Below are positions 34,410 through 43,800 of a DNA stretch of 50,998 nucleotides, in pieces; position 1 is the stretch's first letter; each line of letters begins with the position of its first letter. The stretch is from contig CAMNQH010000020.1 of the NCBI GenBank assembly GCA_946549035.1, positions 1 through 50,998 of the forward strand, read 5' to 3'. A program made the translations under genes and the position numbers. Source of the DNA: an uncultured Lachnospiraceae bacterium. GTDB taxonomy: Bacteria; Bacillota; Clostridia; Lachnospirales; Lachnospiraceae. The notes below the pieces were generated by a model. The model worked only from the letters and a program-made list of their open reading frames with translations. It was not told the DNA's origin and made no database searches.

Positions 34410-35138
34410 ATGGAAAATTATGCGATAGAAGTAAAAGATCTAAAAATTAGATATAAGACAATACAAAAAATGTCCATAAAAAAAAGCCTTTTAAGCTTGA
34501 AGAAAAGTAAAGTGGATATTTTTGAAGCGGTAAAAGGTGTATCTTTTCAGGTAAAGCAAGGGGAAATTATTGGTATAACAGGTAAGAATGGAAGTGGGAA
34601 GTCTACATTGCTGCGGGCGGTAGCCGGGATATTTGCGGCAGACGAAGGAAGTATTGATTTACATGGGCATACAGTATCCCTGCTTTCCATAGGCGTTGGA
34701 TTTCAGAAGAAATTGACGGGCAGAGAGAACGTATATTTGTCTGGGATGCTGTTGGGCTTTTCGGAAGAGCAGATTCAGCAGCACATGAAGGAAATCATAG
34801 AATTTTCAGAGCTAGGGAGTTTCATAGATAAACCGGTTCGAACATATTCCAGCGGAATGTATTCAAAATTAGCGTTTTCTATTACTGCTATTTTAGAGAC
34901 GGAGATTATGCTGATTGATGAAGTGCTAAGTGTAGGAGATTCCAAATTTAAGAAAAAGAGTTATAAAAAAATGAAGCAGTTGATTTCAAATTGCAATAGG
35001 ACTGTAATTATTGTGTCGCATAGTTCAGATACTTTGCGTCAATTGTGCAGCCGTGTGATTTGGCTTCATGACGGATTGATTAAGATGGATGGAACGCCAG
35101 ATGAAGTGCTTCCCCAATATGAAGAGTTTATGTCATAA
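34410..35138 (+). CDS. ABC exporter ATPase, TagH-like, without C-terminal domain
   Basis: The protein has 242 residues. Walker A GKNGSGKST is at 58-66, followed by the SSGMYSKLAF signature and MLIDEVLSVGD Walker B. It ends shortly after the nucleotide-binding domain, so it lacks the substrate-recognition extension of the first ATPase (24.5 kb) and of many TagH proteins. That suggests export not coupled to recognition of a chain end. It begins 1 base after the permease gene and the two are surely co-translated. Confidence 0.93.
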   Translation: MENYAIEVKDLKIRYKTIQKMSIKKSLLSLKKSKVDIFEAVKGVSFQVKQGEIIGITGKNGSGKSTLLRAVAGIFAADEGSIDLHGHTVSLLSIGVGFQKKLTGRENVYLSGMLLGFSEEQIQQHMKEIIEFSELGSFIDKPVRTYSSGMYSKLAFSITAILETEIMLIDEVLSVGDSKFKKKSYKKMKQLISNCNRTVIIVSHSSDTLRQLCSRVIWLHDGLIKMDGTPDEVLPQYEEFMS

Positions 35139-35162
35139 ATAAGACGGAGAATGAGGTATAGT

Positions 35163-36170
35163 ATGGAGGAACAGAAAAAAATTGATTTTGTCATTATTTG
35201 GGTGGATGGGAACGATCCGGAATGGCAAAAGGAAAAGAACTTATATGATAAGTCCAATGATAAGGGAGACAGTACCATTGTAAGATACCGCAGTTGGGAT
35301 AATCTTCAATATTGGTTCCGGGGAGTAGAAAAATTTGCGCCTTGGGTTAATAAAATTCATTTTGTTACATGGGGTCATTTGCCGGAATGGCTGGATACTA
35401 CAAATCCAAAATTGAATATTGTGAACCATAAGGACTACATTCCCAAGGAATATCTCCCAACCTTTAATGCCAATACAATTGAATTAAATCTACATCGCAT
35501 TGAAGGTTTGGCAGAACAGTTTGTATTTTTTAATGATGATATGTTTGTTACCAATTATGTGAAGCCCGAGGATTTTTTTAAAAATGGAAAGCCAAGGGAT
35601 GTTTTTGCATTGAATTGTATTTATTTTGGCAAAAAGAGCGCGGGCTTTTTTAATGGGAACGATGTTGAGTTAATCAATATTAATTTCGATAAGAAAGAAT
35701 GTATGCGGAAATATTGGAGAAAATGGTTCCATCCGGTAAATGGGTGGAAAAGCCTGGTGCGGACAACAGCATTGGCATTTGTCTGGCCGTGGTTTCCTGG
35801 ATTTTACTATAATCATCTTCCAAGCAACTTTCTAAAGAGTACGTATGAGGAGGTTTGGCGAAAAGAAGAGGAGACACTGGATTTGACTTGTAAGGATAAA
35901 TTCCGTACAAAATCCAACTGTAATCAGTGGCTAATAAAGTTCTGGCAATTAGCCAGCGGTAATTTTATCCCGAGAAGTATGAAGATTGGAAAGTGTTTTC
36001 ATATTAAGGATCGAACGTTTCCCTCTGCATTACAAGCCATTGAGCATGGAAGCTATCGGCTGATCTGTGTAAATGACACGATTTATACTTCTGATTTTGA
36101 GAGCCAAAAACAACAAGTCATTCATGCATTTCAGAAATGGCTGCCTGAAAAGTCATCCTTTGAAAAGTAG
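35163..36170 (+). CDS. Stealth family sugar-phosphate transferase
   Basis: Stealth proteins transfer hexose-1-phosphate onto a growing chain, making phosphodiester-linked capsule repeats. The protein has 335 residues from ATG 35163 (GAGG 6 bases upstream; an ATG 12 bases earlier lacks spacing). The conserved regions are clear: CR1 DFVIIWVDGNDPEW, CR2 starting RYRSWDNLQYWFRGVEKFAP and going on to FVFFNDDMFV, CR3 around HLPSNFLK, and a C-terminal CR4-like segment. It sits between the TagH-like ATPase and a TagF-like enzyme. The combination supports a phosphodiester-containing polymer. The sugar is not known. Confidence 0.93.
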   Translation: MEEQKKIDFVIIWVDGNDPEWQKEKNLYDKSNDKGDSTIVRYRSWDNLQYWFRGVEKFAPWVNKIHFVTWGHLPEWLDTTNPKLNIVNHKDYIPKEYLPTFNANTIELNLHRIEGLAEQFVFFNDDMFVTNYVKPEDFFKNGKPRDVFALNCIYFGKKSAGFFNGNDVELININFDKKECMRKYWRKWFHPVNGWKSLVRTTALAFVWPWFPGFYYNHLPSNFLKSTYEEVWRKEEETLDLTCKDKFRTKSNCNQWLIKFWQLASGNFIPRSMKIGKCFHIKDRTFPSALQAIEHGSYRLICVNDTIYTSDFESQKQQVIHAFQKWLPEKSSFEK

Positions 36171-36181
36171 GGGAATCTAAG

Positions 36182-38179
36182 ATGAGTAAGATTGAGATTA
36201 ACAGAGAAGGAAATATTTTAACGATTCATAGAGTAAGGGCAAGAGAGACAGAGAGAGATAGCCAAAGTATTGATATAACAGAATTAGAGCTAAATAAAAG
36301 GTATACTTCTTATGTAAAATATCATCAAGAGGGAAAAGGGAAAGTACTCTATTTTGAGCCAATGAATCTTTCGCTTACGGGAGTTGGCGGTATCGAGACA
36401 GAAGAAGTTGAGAATGATGCAGAAGAACATTTAGACGGATATGCTGAAGAAGGTATCACAAAAGGAAAAAAAGAATTTTCGCTACCGGCGTTGTTTGTAA
36501 TTGTAAAGAAAAGTAAAATATTATATGGATATATGGAACAGGAGCGAATTTATAAGCTCCTAATAAGTATGAAATATAAAGTAATGTGGATATCACTAAG
36601 CAGGAATTATTTAAAACTGGGAATGTTTGCATATCTTTTGAACGAATCTGCAGAACAGATTGATAACATACGATTTGTAATTGATGAAAAGAATCAAGTA
36701 GAAGCAGAGTTAAAGATTGAGGAAAAACCTATTGGGAAAAGTAAGTTGCTGCTGGGGGGATATTACCATCGTTTTAAACTTCCTGTAGAGGATCTGCTGA
36801 CAGATGAAACGCAGATTAATAATACATTGAATATTGTTACTACCGTAAATGAGATTGATTTGGAATTTCGTATTGGAAAGAAGTTTCGCTGGCAAAAAAA
36901 TAGACGGAAATATTATGCTCCTTATGATGGTTGTTATCATGGGGATTTTGCATTGCATTTAAGAAGAACGGATAGGGGGAACTTTGCAGTTGTAAAGCGT
37001 TTGGTAGAGCCGATAGAACGGACACTGCGTTTTAAAATAATGGAAAGTAAGCCGGCTTCTTTTCTTTTATATCATATTGGAAGGATACGATCCTCCCATG
37101 GCAGAAAAAAGGTGATTTTATTTTATGAAAAATTCTCAGAAAAGGCGGAAGAAGGAGCTTTTGATTTGTTTGTAATGGCAAAAGAGAAGCATACTTCTAA
37201 TTGTTATTATATTATTGATGGAACTAGCCCAGATTATGAGAAAGTGAAAGACGAAAAGGGGGTTGTGAAAAAGTATTCTCTGAAATATTATTGGCTAATA
37301 TATCGCGTAAATTGTTATATTTCTACGGAGGCTCCGGCGCATTTAAATATTTTGCGTTCTAATAATAAATACTTTCGTTTGGCGACTTGCGAACACCCCT
37401 TTGTATTCCTGCAGCATGGAGTAACGTATTTGAAATGCCAGGGGGAGGGCTCTACCTTTGCGGCCGGAAAAGAAGGAGAGGCCGCTTACATGATTGTAGG
37501 AAGTGAGAAGGAACGAGATGTATCTTGTGATATGTTAAACATTCCGGAGGATCGCATACTAAACACAGGACTGCCTATTTTTAGCAAAATAAAATATCAG
37601 CATATAAACCAGGATTCAGAAGATAAGGCTGTTATCATGTTGACTTGGAAGAGCTATGAGGAGCATATTCAGGAGTTTGAGCATTCCCAATATTATCAGA
37701 ATGTTATGGGAATTTATCATATGTTGGTAAAATATTTAGCGCCTGAGAATGTGATCATTGTTCCTCATCCTAAAATGGCGGAACTGTTGGAACATACCTC
37801 GTTAAAAGAACGTATGTGGAGTCAGCCTATTTCGGAAGTTTTATCTGTTGCAAAATTATTAGTTACAGACTACTCTTCCGTATGTTATAATAGTTTTTAC
37901 CAAGGCGGAGCCGTGGTTTTCTTCCAACCTGATTTGGAGCTTTATGAAAGTGAAGTAGGGGCTCTGATACCGTCGGATGAAGAATATATAGGCCCCAGGA
38001 CTTTTACAATGGAGGAATTGGAACAGCAAATAAGATATATCATTGCAGATGGAAGTATTTTACTGGAACGGGGCAGAACGGAGGAATATGAAAAGCGCTA
38101 TCGGACGATTAATGAATTTTCCGATGGCAAGAATATTGAGCGGATAGCGGAACGGTTGGCAAGATTGGAAATTATATAG
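36182..38179 (+). CDS. TagF-like glycerophosphotransferase family protein with long N-terminal region
   Basis: The protein has 665 residues. The C-terminal ~360 residues carry the catalytic domain: NCYYIIDGTSPDYEKV, FLQHGVTYLKC with His412, and LLVTDYSSVCYNSFYQGG with Asp563 and Ser565-566. The N-terminal ~300 residues are beta-rich with many basic residues and no motif I recognise; they may bind the acceptor chain. AGGG about 9 bases before the ATG. It ends the plus-strand run before the convergent acyltransferase. Codon use is visibly A+T richer than the genes at 15-27 kb. Confidence 0.88.
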   Translation: MSKIEINREGNILTIHRVRARETERDSQSIDITELELNKRYTSYVKYHQEGKGKVLYFEPMNLSLTGVGGIETEEVENDAEEHLDGYAEEGITKGKKEFSLPALFVIVKKSKILYGYMEQERIYKLLISMKYKVMWISLSRNYLKLGMFAYLLNESAEQIDNIRFVIDEKNQVEAELKIEEKPIGKSKLLLGGYYHRFKLPVEDLLTDETQINNTLNIVTTVNEIDLEFRIGKKFRWQKNRRKYYAPYDGCYHGDFALHLRRTDRGNFAVVKRLVEPIERTLRFKIMESKPASFLLYHIGRIRSSHGRKKVILFYEKFSEKAEEGAFDLFVMAKEKHTSNCYYIIDGTSPDYEKVKDEKGVVKKYSLKYYWLIYRVNCYISTEAPAHLNILRSNNKYFRLATCEHPFVFLQHGVTYLKCQGEGSTFAAGKEGEAAYMIVGSEKERDVSCDMLNIPEDRILNTGLPIFSKIKYQHINQDSEDKAVIMLTWKSYEEHIQEFEHSQYYQNVMGIYHMLVKYLAPENVIIVPHPKMAELLEHTSLKERMWSQPISEVLSVAKLLVTDYSSVCYNSFYQGGAVVFFQPDLELYESEVGALIPSDEEYIGPRTFTMEELEQQIRYIIADGSILLERGRTEEYEKRYRTINEFSDGKNIERIAERLARLEII

Positions 38180-38227
38180 TAGAAGATGCGTTATATAAAA
38201 TGGTTGGAATGAAAATGCATGTGCCAT

Positions 38228-38274
38228 ATACATCTGCCTAATGCAATTTTTTGTTTGGCATTGGACAGATGTAT
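38228..38274. terminator. inverted repeat between convergent genes, possible two-way terminator
   Basis: ATACATCTG (38228-38236) pairs perfectly with CAGATGTAT (38266-38274), and AATGC/GCATT extends the stem after two mismatches, around a T-rich loop. It lies between the ends of two convergent genes. No T-run follows the stem on either strand, so termination is only plausible. Confidence 0.35.
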
Positions 38275-38283
38275 AAGTATAAT

Positions 38284-39381
38284 TTAAAGTGAGCGAGTTA
38301 GAAAATTTGCAAGATGATTCGCAATATCTTCATATTTTATTAGAGATTTTATTCGTTCCAATATGATGGAAAGTAATAATGATATCATTAACAATACAAA
38401 TGTTATTAAAACAAAATGGCGTAACGAATAGGTGAAGTCAATCATATAAAATCCTCGGATGAAAGTATGAATTAAAAAGATATTCATACTATGCAAACCT
38501 AAATAATATAAGACAGATTTGATGCCAGGAAGCGTTACAATAAATTCAGAACAAAATAGTACGATTACCACAGGAATGATACCAAATTTGAACTCCCAAA
38601 AGTTATTGCTGGGGAGTCGGAGATGGGCATAGTATCCGAATATAATAAGAAGAAGTTCCAATATACATTTAAATGCTTTTGATAAGAATATATGGGAGCT
38701 GCTTTTGAAATTTATCCATCGGTTTACAATATTATATTTTGCAAAAATAAGACCCAAAACAAATGCAACATAAAAAGTGATAAAAGAATTTTCCTTGTAC
38801 TCTATACGAAAAATTCTTGGAATAGCAATGGATAATAAGAGTAATGCAGCGGCTCCAAAAGAATCTTCTATTTTTACGAAAATGGGTAAGGTAAAAATAA
38901 AAAGGATAGCAATGCTCATATACCACCAGGTAGGGTTTATAGATTCGGTTGCAAATAAATTGGATAATCCGAAAAAATCTATTAATAAGTGAAAAATACC
39001 GATGGTATTACCGTCCTCAAAGTAAACGGTGACGGGTCTTTGATTTAGAAGTTGTGTGAGAATAAGCGATATAATATAAACGATCCAATAACCGGCCATT
39101 AGTTTCGCCCAACGTTTCATTACCCAGTTTTTGGTAGAAGTATGTCTGTTATGGTAAGAAAGATAAAGTCCATATCCAGAAATGAAAACAAAAAGGCTAA
39201 CGCATGTTTTGAAAAAAAGGGATAAAGATACAATGTAATCCACGGAAAAAGGGAAAAAGGAAATATTATAATTTTCGAATAAACTAATTTTGCGAAAATT
39301 ATGGTGCGTAAGCAACATAATGATAGCAATCCCTTTTAATGCATTTGTCTGAACTTTATCAAAAGATATTGTGTTGCACAT
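38284..39381 (-). CDS. acyltransferase family 3 membrane protein
   Basis: Transfers acyl groups, usually acetyl, to surface sugars across the membrane. The protein has 365 residues with about ten helices. The N-terminal ALKGIAIIMLLTHHNF carries the family's HH pair and is followed by FVFISGYGLYLSYH, WVMKRWAKLMAGYWIVY and a C-terminal LGLHSMNIFLIHTFI. It reads against its neighbours and has its own promoter (39420-39448) and an AAAGGAAT-type ribosome site. It probably O-acetylates the glycan made by the locus; the acceptor is unknown. It is one of only two minus-strand genes. Confidence 0.92.
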   Translation of the reverse strand: MCNTISFDKVQTNALKGIAIIMLLTHHNFRKISLFENYNISFFPFSVDYIVSLSLFFKTCVSLFVFISGYGLYLSYHNRHTSTKNWVMKRWAKLMAGYWIVYIISLILTQLLNQRPVTVYFEDGNTIGIFHLLIDFFGLSNLFATESINPTWWYMSIAILFIFTLPIFVKIEDSFGAAALLLLSIAIPRIFRIEYKENSFITFYVAFVLGLIFAKYNIVNRWINFKSSSHIFLSKAFKCILELLLIIFGYYAHLRLPSNNFWEFKFGIIPVVIVLFCSEFIVTLPGIKSVLYYLGLHSMNIFLIHTFIRGFYMIDFTYSLRHFVLITFVLLMISLLLSIILERIKSLIKYEDIANHLANFLTRSL

Positions 39382-39419
39382 ATTTTAGAGGATTCCTTTC
39401 TAAAAAAGTATTTTTATAG

Positions 39420-39448
39420 ATTATACAAAATTTAGTAAAAAAAAGCAA
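39420..39448 (-). promoter_or_regulatory. sigma-A-type promoter for the acyltransferase gene
   Basis: On the minus strand, TTGCTT (39448-39443), 17 bases, then a perfect TATAAT (39425-39420). The acyltransferase ATG lies about 40 bases downstream. It is back to back with the strong plus-strand promoter at 39475. Confidence 0.55.
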
Positions 39449-39474
39449 TAACTGAAATAATGGTCTGATAGGTT

Positions 39475-39502
39475 TTGACATTTATAGTATTTCCTGTATA
39501 AT
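39475..39502 (+). promoter_or_regulatory. near-perfect consensus promoter for the beta-helix gene
   Basis: TTGACA and TATAAT are both perfect consensus with a 16-base spacer. The start codon lies about 140 bases beyond the -10 box, so the mRNA has a long leader. This is the strongest-looking promoter in the window and suggests high expression of the secreted protein and probably the genes after it. Confidence 0.75.
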
Positions 39503-39543
39503 AAATAGTATGAATATTTTTGAAAGGCAGTTATATATTAAAA

Positions 39544-39601
39544 GTGCTTTTACATGATTACAAAGGTGGGGAGGTGTATACTTACACGGAAACAAAAGCA
39601 T
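39544..39601 (+). other. possible stem-loop in the leader of the beta-helix mRNA
   Basis: GTGCTTTT (39544-39551) can pair with AAAAGCAT (39594-39601), and GTGTA/TACAC (39574-39578, 39583-39587) forms a small inner hairpin. It matches no riboswitch class I know and could be chance in A+T-rich sequence. Confidence 0.2.
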
Positions 39602-39645
39602 GGCAATAATTATATAAACATAATCAAAAAGAAAGGGAGAAAGTG

Positions 39646-41880
39646 ATGAAAAAACAGATACGATGGATTTTAAGTTTATGTGTGATGTTGGTAATTTCAG
39701 GATTTTTCCAGATAGAGGTTTTGGCAAAGGGAACTACGTACCAATTATCGACAAAAGATGGCGGAAATATCACAGAGGAATTGCAAAAAGCAGTTCGTTC
39801 TGGTTATAGTTCTATTACGATTCCTAAGGGATCATATACATGTACCGGAATAAATATGAGCGGTTGCAATGGAGTAACGATTAATGCGACGAATGCGGTT
39901 ATACATGGTGGGAAAACATCTATTATCTGGACGACGGCAGGCAGCACTACAGATGGAATCACCATTAAGGGCGGTGAATGGAAAGGAACAGCAGATGCAC
40001 CAGTCTTTCGGTTTTATGGAAATACCACCAATCTTCGTTTATCTTCATTGAAAATTAAGGATGCAGTGGATGCCGGCATAAGGATAGCAGATGCGAAGAC
40101 GGTTACAATTGATAAAGTGACAGTGCATAATAATAGAGGATTTGGACTTAACCTGGATACTGTAAGTAATGCAAAAATAAAGGATAGCGTATTTAGTGAC
40201 AATTCTGACGCCGGCCTCCGTATTTATAAAAGCAATAACGTCAGTATCAGTGAATGTGAAGTTAGAGGGAACGTGGGAATCGGTTTGGCTGCGACAGAAA
40301 GTACAAGGATTAAGGTCGCTGGAATAACGGCAACTGCTAATAAAAATTATGGGATTTATTTTAAGAAGGTATCAAAGAGCAGTTATTTAAAAAATGGTAG
40401 CATGAGTAATAACAAGAAATCTGGTTTGAATGTTACTGATTGTAAGGAACTGGTATTGGAAAAGGCGTCTTGTGTTACGAATGGAGAACATGGAATTTAT
40501 GTGAGCAACAGTACCGCGGAGCTTAAATCTTGTACAGCTAAAAGCAACTATTGGAGTGGCTTGGTGGTTACCGGGAAAAAAGCCATAGTGAAAGTGAAAA
40601 AAGGAACATATTATGGGAACGGTACAAGAGTAGACAAGTATGAAGGCGATGATCAGCTTTGTGCAGGAATCGGTGTGTATAGAGGAGGAACAGCCACTGT
40701 AACGGAAGCGGAGTGTTCAAATAATCATGGCTGCGGAATTACGGCAGCAGGAATCGGTAAGCAAAAACTTATTAGCACTGTCAATGTATATGGCTGTACG
40801 ATTAATACAAATGGAGATCATGGAATCGGAGCCAGACCCTATGGAAAAATAAATGTTTCAAAGAGCCCTAGTGGGAAAAAGAATTTAATTAGTAATAATA
40901 GAAGCACAGGATATATGTTGTGTGATAATAGTACGGCGGATATAGTGTCTGACTGCACGATAAAAAAGAACGGAAAAGCAGGAATTTCTATTAGCATATC
41001 ATCAGAGGCCAAAAATATTTCTAATAATGTAATACAGGACAACAAAGAGGATGGAATTCATATTTCCAGAAATTCCAAGGCATTTATTAGAGGTTGTACT
41101 GTGCAGAGAAATAAGCAGGGCGGTTTGGGCGTATACTCAACCAGTACAGTCAAAGTTGGTCCGTCCTGTAAATTTAATAACAATAAATCGTATGGAGTTG
41201 TAATTGACAGAAGTACAGCGAAAGAAATTGTGTCAGCACAAATTTCAGGAAATTCCAATGCTGGGGTTATGGTAAGAAATAAAGGAAAGATAACGTTATT
41301 GCGTAATTCCAAAATGAAAAACAATGGAAGTTACGGCTTATATTGTGGTAAGGCAGGAAATGTTACAGTCAGAAAATGTACAATTACTGGGAATAAAAAT
41401 GATGGAATTCGTATTACGGATAAAAATTCTGTTGCTGCGGTGTTTAATTCAACCATTATCACGAATAAAGGTAGCGGTGTAGTAGTAACAAAGAACGCTG
41501 TAGTAAAACAGTTGTTGGATTGTATGACGAATGAAAATGGAAGCTATGGAGTATATTGTGCTAACCGAGGAGCTATTACTATCAACAAGGGACAAAGCGT
41601 CGGAAATAAAAAAGATGGAGTAAGATTGACAGGCAGTGGGACTGTAGCAACTATTTCCAAATATACAGCAAATCAGAATAAGCAAAATGGAATAGTGATA
41701 ACGACAAATGCAAGACTAAAATCACTTGTAAATACCGTGATCAAAAAGAACAAAAAACATGGGCTTGTAGTACAAGGAAATGGTACTCTGTCTAATTATA
41801 AGGCAAATGCTATTTCGGCTAATAAAAAATATAATATTTTTGTGAATGGTGGAAATACTACATTAAAATCAAAACGATGA
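39646..41880 (+). CDS. secreted right-handed parallel beta-helix protein
   Basis: The protein has 744 residues. The first ~28 are a signal peptide (basic KKQIRW, hydrophobic core, cut near VLA-KG), so it is exported. The rest is a long run of 20-25-residue rungs with Asn ladders (many N-N, S-N-N, K-N-N turns and GI/GV/GL strands), the pattern of PbH1/pectate-lyase-like beta-helices. No membrane anchor or LPxTG sorting signal is seen at the C-terminus. I prefer ATG 39646 with GAAAGGGAG upstream; GTG 39643 is next to it. It could be a glycan lyase, epimerase or binding/adhesion protein; no catalytic residues can be assigned. Confidence 0.88.
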   Translation: MKKQIRWILSLCVMLVISGFFQIEVLAKGTTYQLSTKDGGNITEELQKAVRSGYSSITIPKGSYTCTGINMSGCNGVTINATNAVIHGGKTSIIWTTAGSTTDGITIKGGEWKGTADAPVFRFYGNTTNLRLSSLKIKDAVDAGIRIADAKTVTIDKVTVHNNRGFGLNLDTVSNAKIKDSVFSDNSDAGLRIYKSNNVSISECEVRGNVGIGLAATESTRIKVAGITATANKNYGIYFKKVSKSSYLKNGSMSNNKKSGLNVTDCKELVLEKASCVTNGEHGIYVSNSTAELKSCTAKSNYWSGLVVTGKKAIVKVKKGTYYGNGTRVDKYEGDDQLCAGIGVYRGGTATVTEAECSNNHGCGITAAGIGKQKLISTVNVYGCTINTNGDHGIGARPYGKINVSKSPSGKKNLISNNRSTGYMLCDNSTADIVSDCTIKKNGKAGISISISSEAKNISNNVIQDNKEDGIHISRNSKAFIRGCTVQRNKQGGLGVYSTSTVKVGPSCKFNNNKSYGVVIDRSTAKEIVSAQISGNSNAGVMVRNKGKITLLRNSKMKNNGSYGLYCGKAGNVTVRKCTITGNKNDGIRITDKNSVAAVFNSTIITNKGSGVVVTKNAVVKQLLDCMTNENGSYGVYCANRGAITINKGQSVGNKKDGVRLTGSGTVATISKYTANQNKQNGIVITTNARLKSLVNTVIKKNKKHGLVVQGNGTLSNYKANAISANKKYNIFVNGGNTTLKSKR

Positions 41881-41904
41881 GAAAACGCTCGGAAAGGAGC
41901 AGGA

Positions 41905-43800
41905 ATGAGAAGTATTAAGAATAATTGTGCGATTGTATTGCTTTCAGCGGTTACTTATTTTTGGCTAACTTTTAATATCATAGATGGTGTAGTTGAATTA
42001 TTTCCAGAAAAGGATGCTGCTTTGCAGAACACAGTGATATTCTTAGGCACAATTATTTTTTATAAAGCTGTTTTTCATAACAATAAGATAAAATTTAAAA
42101 AATATATTTGTATTTTCATTGGTATGATAAGCGTTTACTTCTCAATCAATGGGATGTTTGGAAAGGTCTATGCATCTGCACCTGAGGTTTTGGCCTCGGG
42201 TGCAGTGTTATGGCATTCGCATAATATATTAAAATCTGCGATATGTTTTTTGGGAGGAATTGGCCTGTTTACAGCTCTCATGGTGTTTGTGGGAAATGTA
42301 CCTTCGCTAACGTGCAAATATACAAGAAAAATATCTTCGTATTTGGAAGGATTTTTTAACAAATCTTTTTTTTGGAGATATTTTTTTATCATATTTTTAT
42401 GCTGGCTTCCACATATAATCATTCGATTGCCAGGAGCAATTGTCAGGGATTCCTGGAATATGTTAAGCATGTATTATGGGTTAAAGGGATATACTACTCA
42501 GCATCCCATTATATTCACGTTGTTATTGGGAAAATTTACAGATTTGGGGAAATTGTTAGGGAATGCAAATATCGGATTAATCTTATTGGTTGTATTGCAG
42601 AGCTTCATTACAATGTTAATTCTTGCATATATGATTCAAAGTATGTGTAAATTTGCGGTTCCAAGTGCGTATATAGGGATAACTTTGGTGATGTTTGCGA
42701 TTTCCCCGATTTTAATTGCAAGTTGTACAACGATACTTAAAGATACTCCGTATATAGCTGCTTTTTTATTGTTAATAGTTGAGGGAATGTATATTCTGTA
42801 TTATCCAGAGGAATATGAAAGGTCACCCAGACATTTGGCATTAACAGCAGTCGCTGTTTTGGGAATGTTCTTTCGAAAAAATGGTATCATTATAATACCG
42901 CTTTTTTTAGTAGTTATTGTTATTAGAGAAGTTTATTTTATAGTTAATAAGAAAAAAAATGTAAAGTTTACAGTGATTATAATTCTGATAATGTTTTTGC
43001 CGTTACTTTTAGGCAGCCAGGCAAATCGTTATTGGAATGAAAAGCATGAGGCCTCGCCATTGCCAAATCGGGCAGTGTTGACTATACCAATGCAACAAAT
43101 AGCCCGGTATATGTGTCTTTACGGAGAAGAGGTTTCGGAAGATGAACTGAAGACACTCCAAAAGGTTGTAAAATGGAATGCAGAAGAGTATCAAAAAAGA
43201 TATAGACCATTTAATTTTGATGGAATAAAAATGGGTTACAATTCGGAAGCGAAAAAAGGAGATATAAAAGAGTATTTAATGGTTTGGCTGAAATTATTTT
43301 TCAGGCATCCAATGTCTTATATTGATGCAACAATGAATCAGACATATTTTCTTTTTGATATATCAGCAGAAAACCAGGCTTATTATAAAGATGTAGAGTC
43401 GCATAGGCCAGATAATGTTAAGGATTGGGATATTTATTCAAATTTAAAAGCATTTGAAAAAAGCAGGGATAAAATAGTATTATACTATAAGAATTTTTCA
43501 CGGTTCCCAATTATTGGATATTTTGTAAATCAGGGAATATTTATGGTGATTTTGATAGCAATTTGTTTGAATGCATTGAATCGTAAGGGAGTTAAGACTC
43601 TCATATTATCATTGCCAATGCTTTTGACATTAGCAATTACCTTTGTGGGACCTGCAGTATCGGGACATCCCAGGTATACGTATCCGATTGTATATGCAAT
43701 GCCTATACTGTTGGGAGCATTTATAATGGAAATAGGAAATATGAAAATGGAAACAGGAGAAGGACAGGCAGTAGTATTGGAAAGCGGGAAATCAGAATGA
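41905..43800 (+). CDS. DUF6020-like multi-pass membrane protein
   Basis: The protein has 631 residues and about twelve membrane helices. A conserved loop WLPHIIIRLPGAIVRDSWNM with following GYTTQHPIIFTLLLGKF, and later RKNGIIIIPLFL and SGHPRYTYPIVYAMPILLG, fit DUF6020, a family of GT-C-like membrane proteins found in Firmicutes glycan loci. Acidic residue (Asp) in the RDSWN loop is in the position expected of a GT-C catalytic site. AAAGGAGCAGG precedes the ATG. Its last 4 bases overlap the pyruvyltransferase start (ATGA). Probable polymerase or lipid-linked-sugar glycosyltransferase, by analogy only. Confidence 0.8.
   Translation: MRSIKNNCAIVLLSAVTYFWLTFNIIDGVVELFPEKDAALQNTVIFLGTIIFYKAVFHNNKIKFKKYICIFIGMISVYFSINGMFGKVYASAPEVLASGAVLWHSHNILKSAICFLGGIGLFTALMVFVGNVPSLTCKYTRKISSYLEGFFNKSFFWRYFFIIFLCWLPHIIIRLPGAIVRDSWNMLSMYYGLKGYTTQHPIIFTLLLGKFTDLGKLLGNANIGLILLVVLQSFITMLILAYMIQSMCKFAVPSAYIGITLVMFAISPILIASCTTILKDTPYIAAFLLLIVEGMYILYYPEEYERSPRHLALTAVAVLGMFFRKNGIIIIPLFLVVIVIREVYFIVNKKKNVKFTVIIILIMFLPLLLGSQANRYWNEKHEASPLPNRAVLTIPMQQIARYMCLYGEEVSEDELKTLQKVVKWNAEEYQKRYRPFNFDGIKMGYNSEAKKGDIKEYLMVWLKLFFRHPMSYIDATMNQTYFLFDISAENQAYYKDVESHRPDNVKDWDIYSNLKAFEKSRDKIVLYYKNFSRFPIIGYFVNQGIFMVILIAICLNALNRKGVKTLILSLPMLLTLAITFVGPAVSGHPRYTYPIVYAMPILLGAFIMEIGNMKMETGEGQAVVLESGKSE

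Noticed and set aside
39503..39645. Riboswitch (for example c-di-GMP or c-di-AMP type) in the beta-helix leader
   Set aside because: I could not match any conserved aptamer core; only weak stems are visible.
41058..41324. Antisense frames within the beta-helix gene
   Set aside because: Repeats of Asn/Gly codons give long open antisense frames by composition; no start signals.
39646..41880. Direct repeats in the beta-helix gene as a possible DNA repeat or CRISPR-like array
   Set aside because: The repetition is at protein level (helix rungs) with diverged DNA; there are no identical repeats or spacers.
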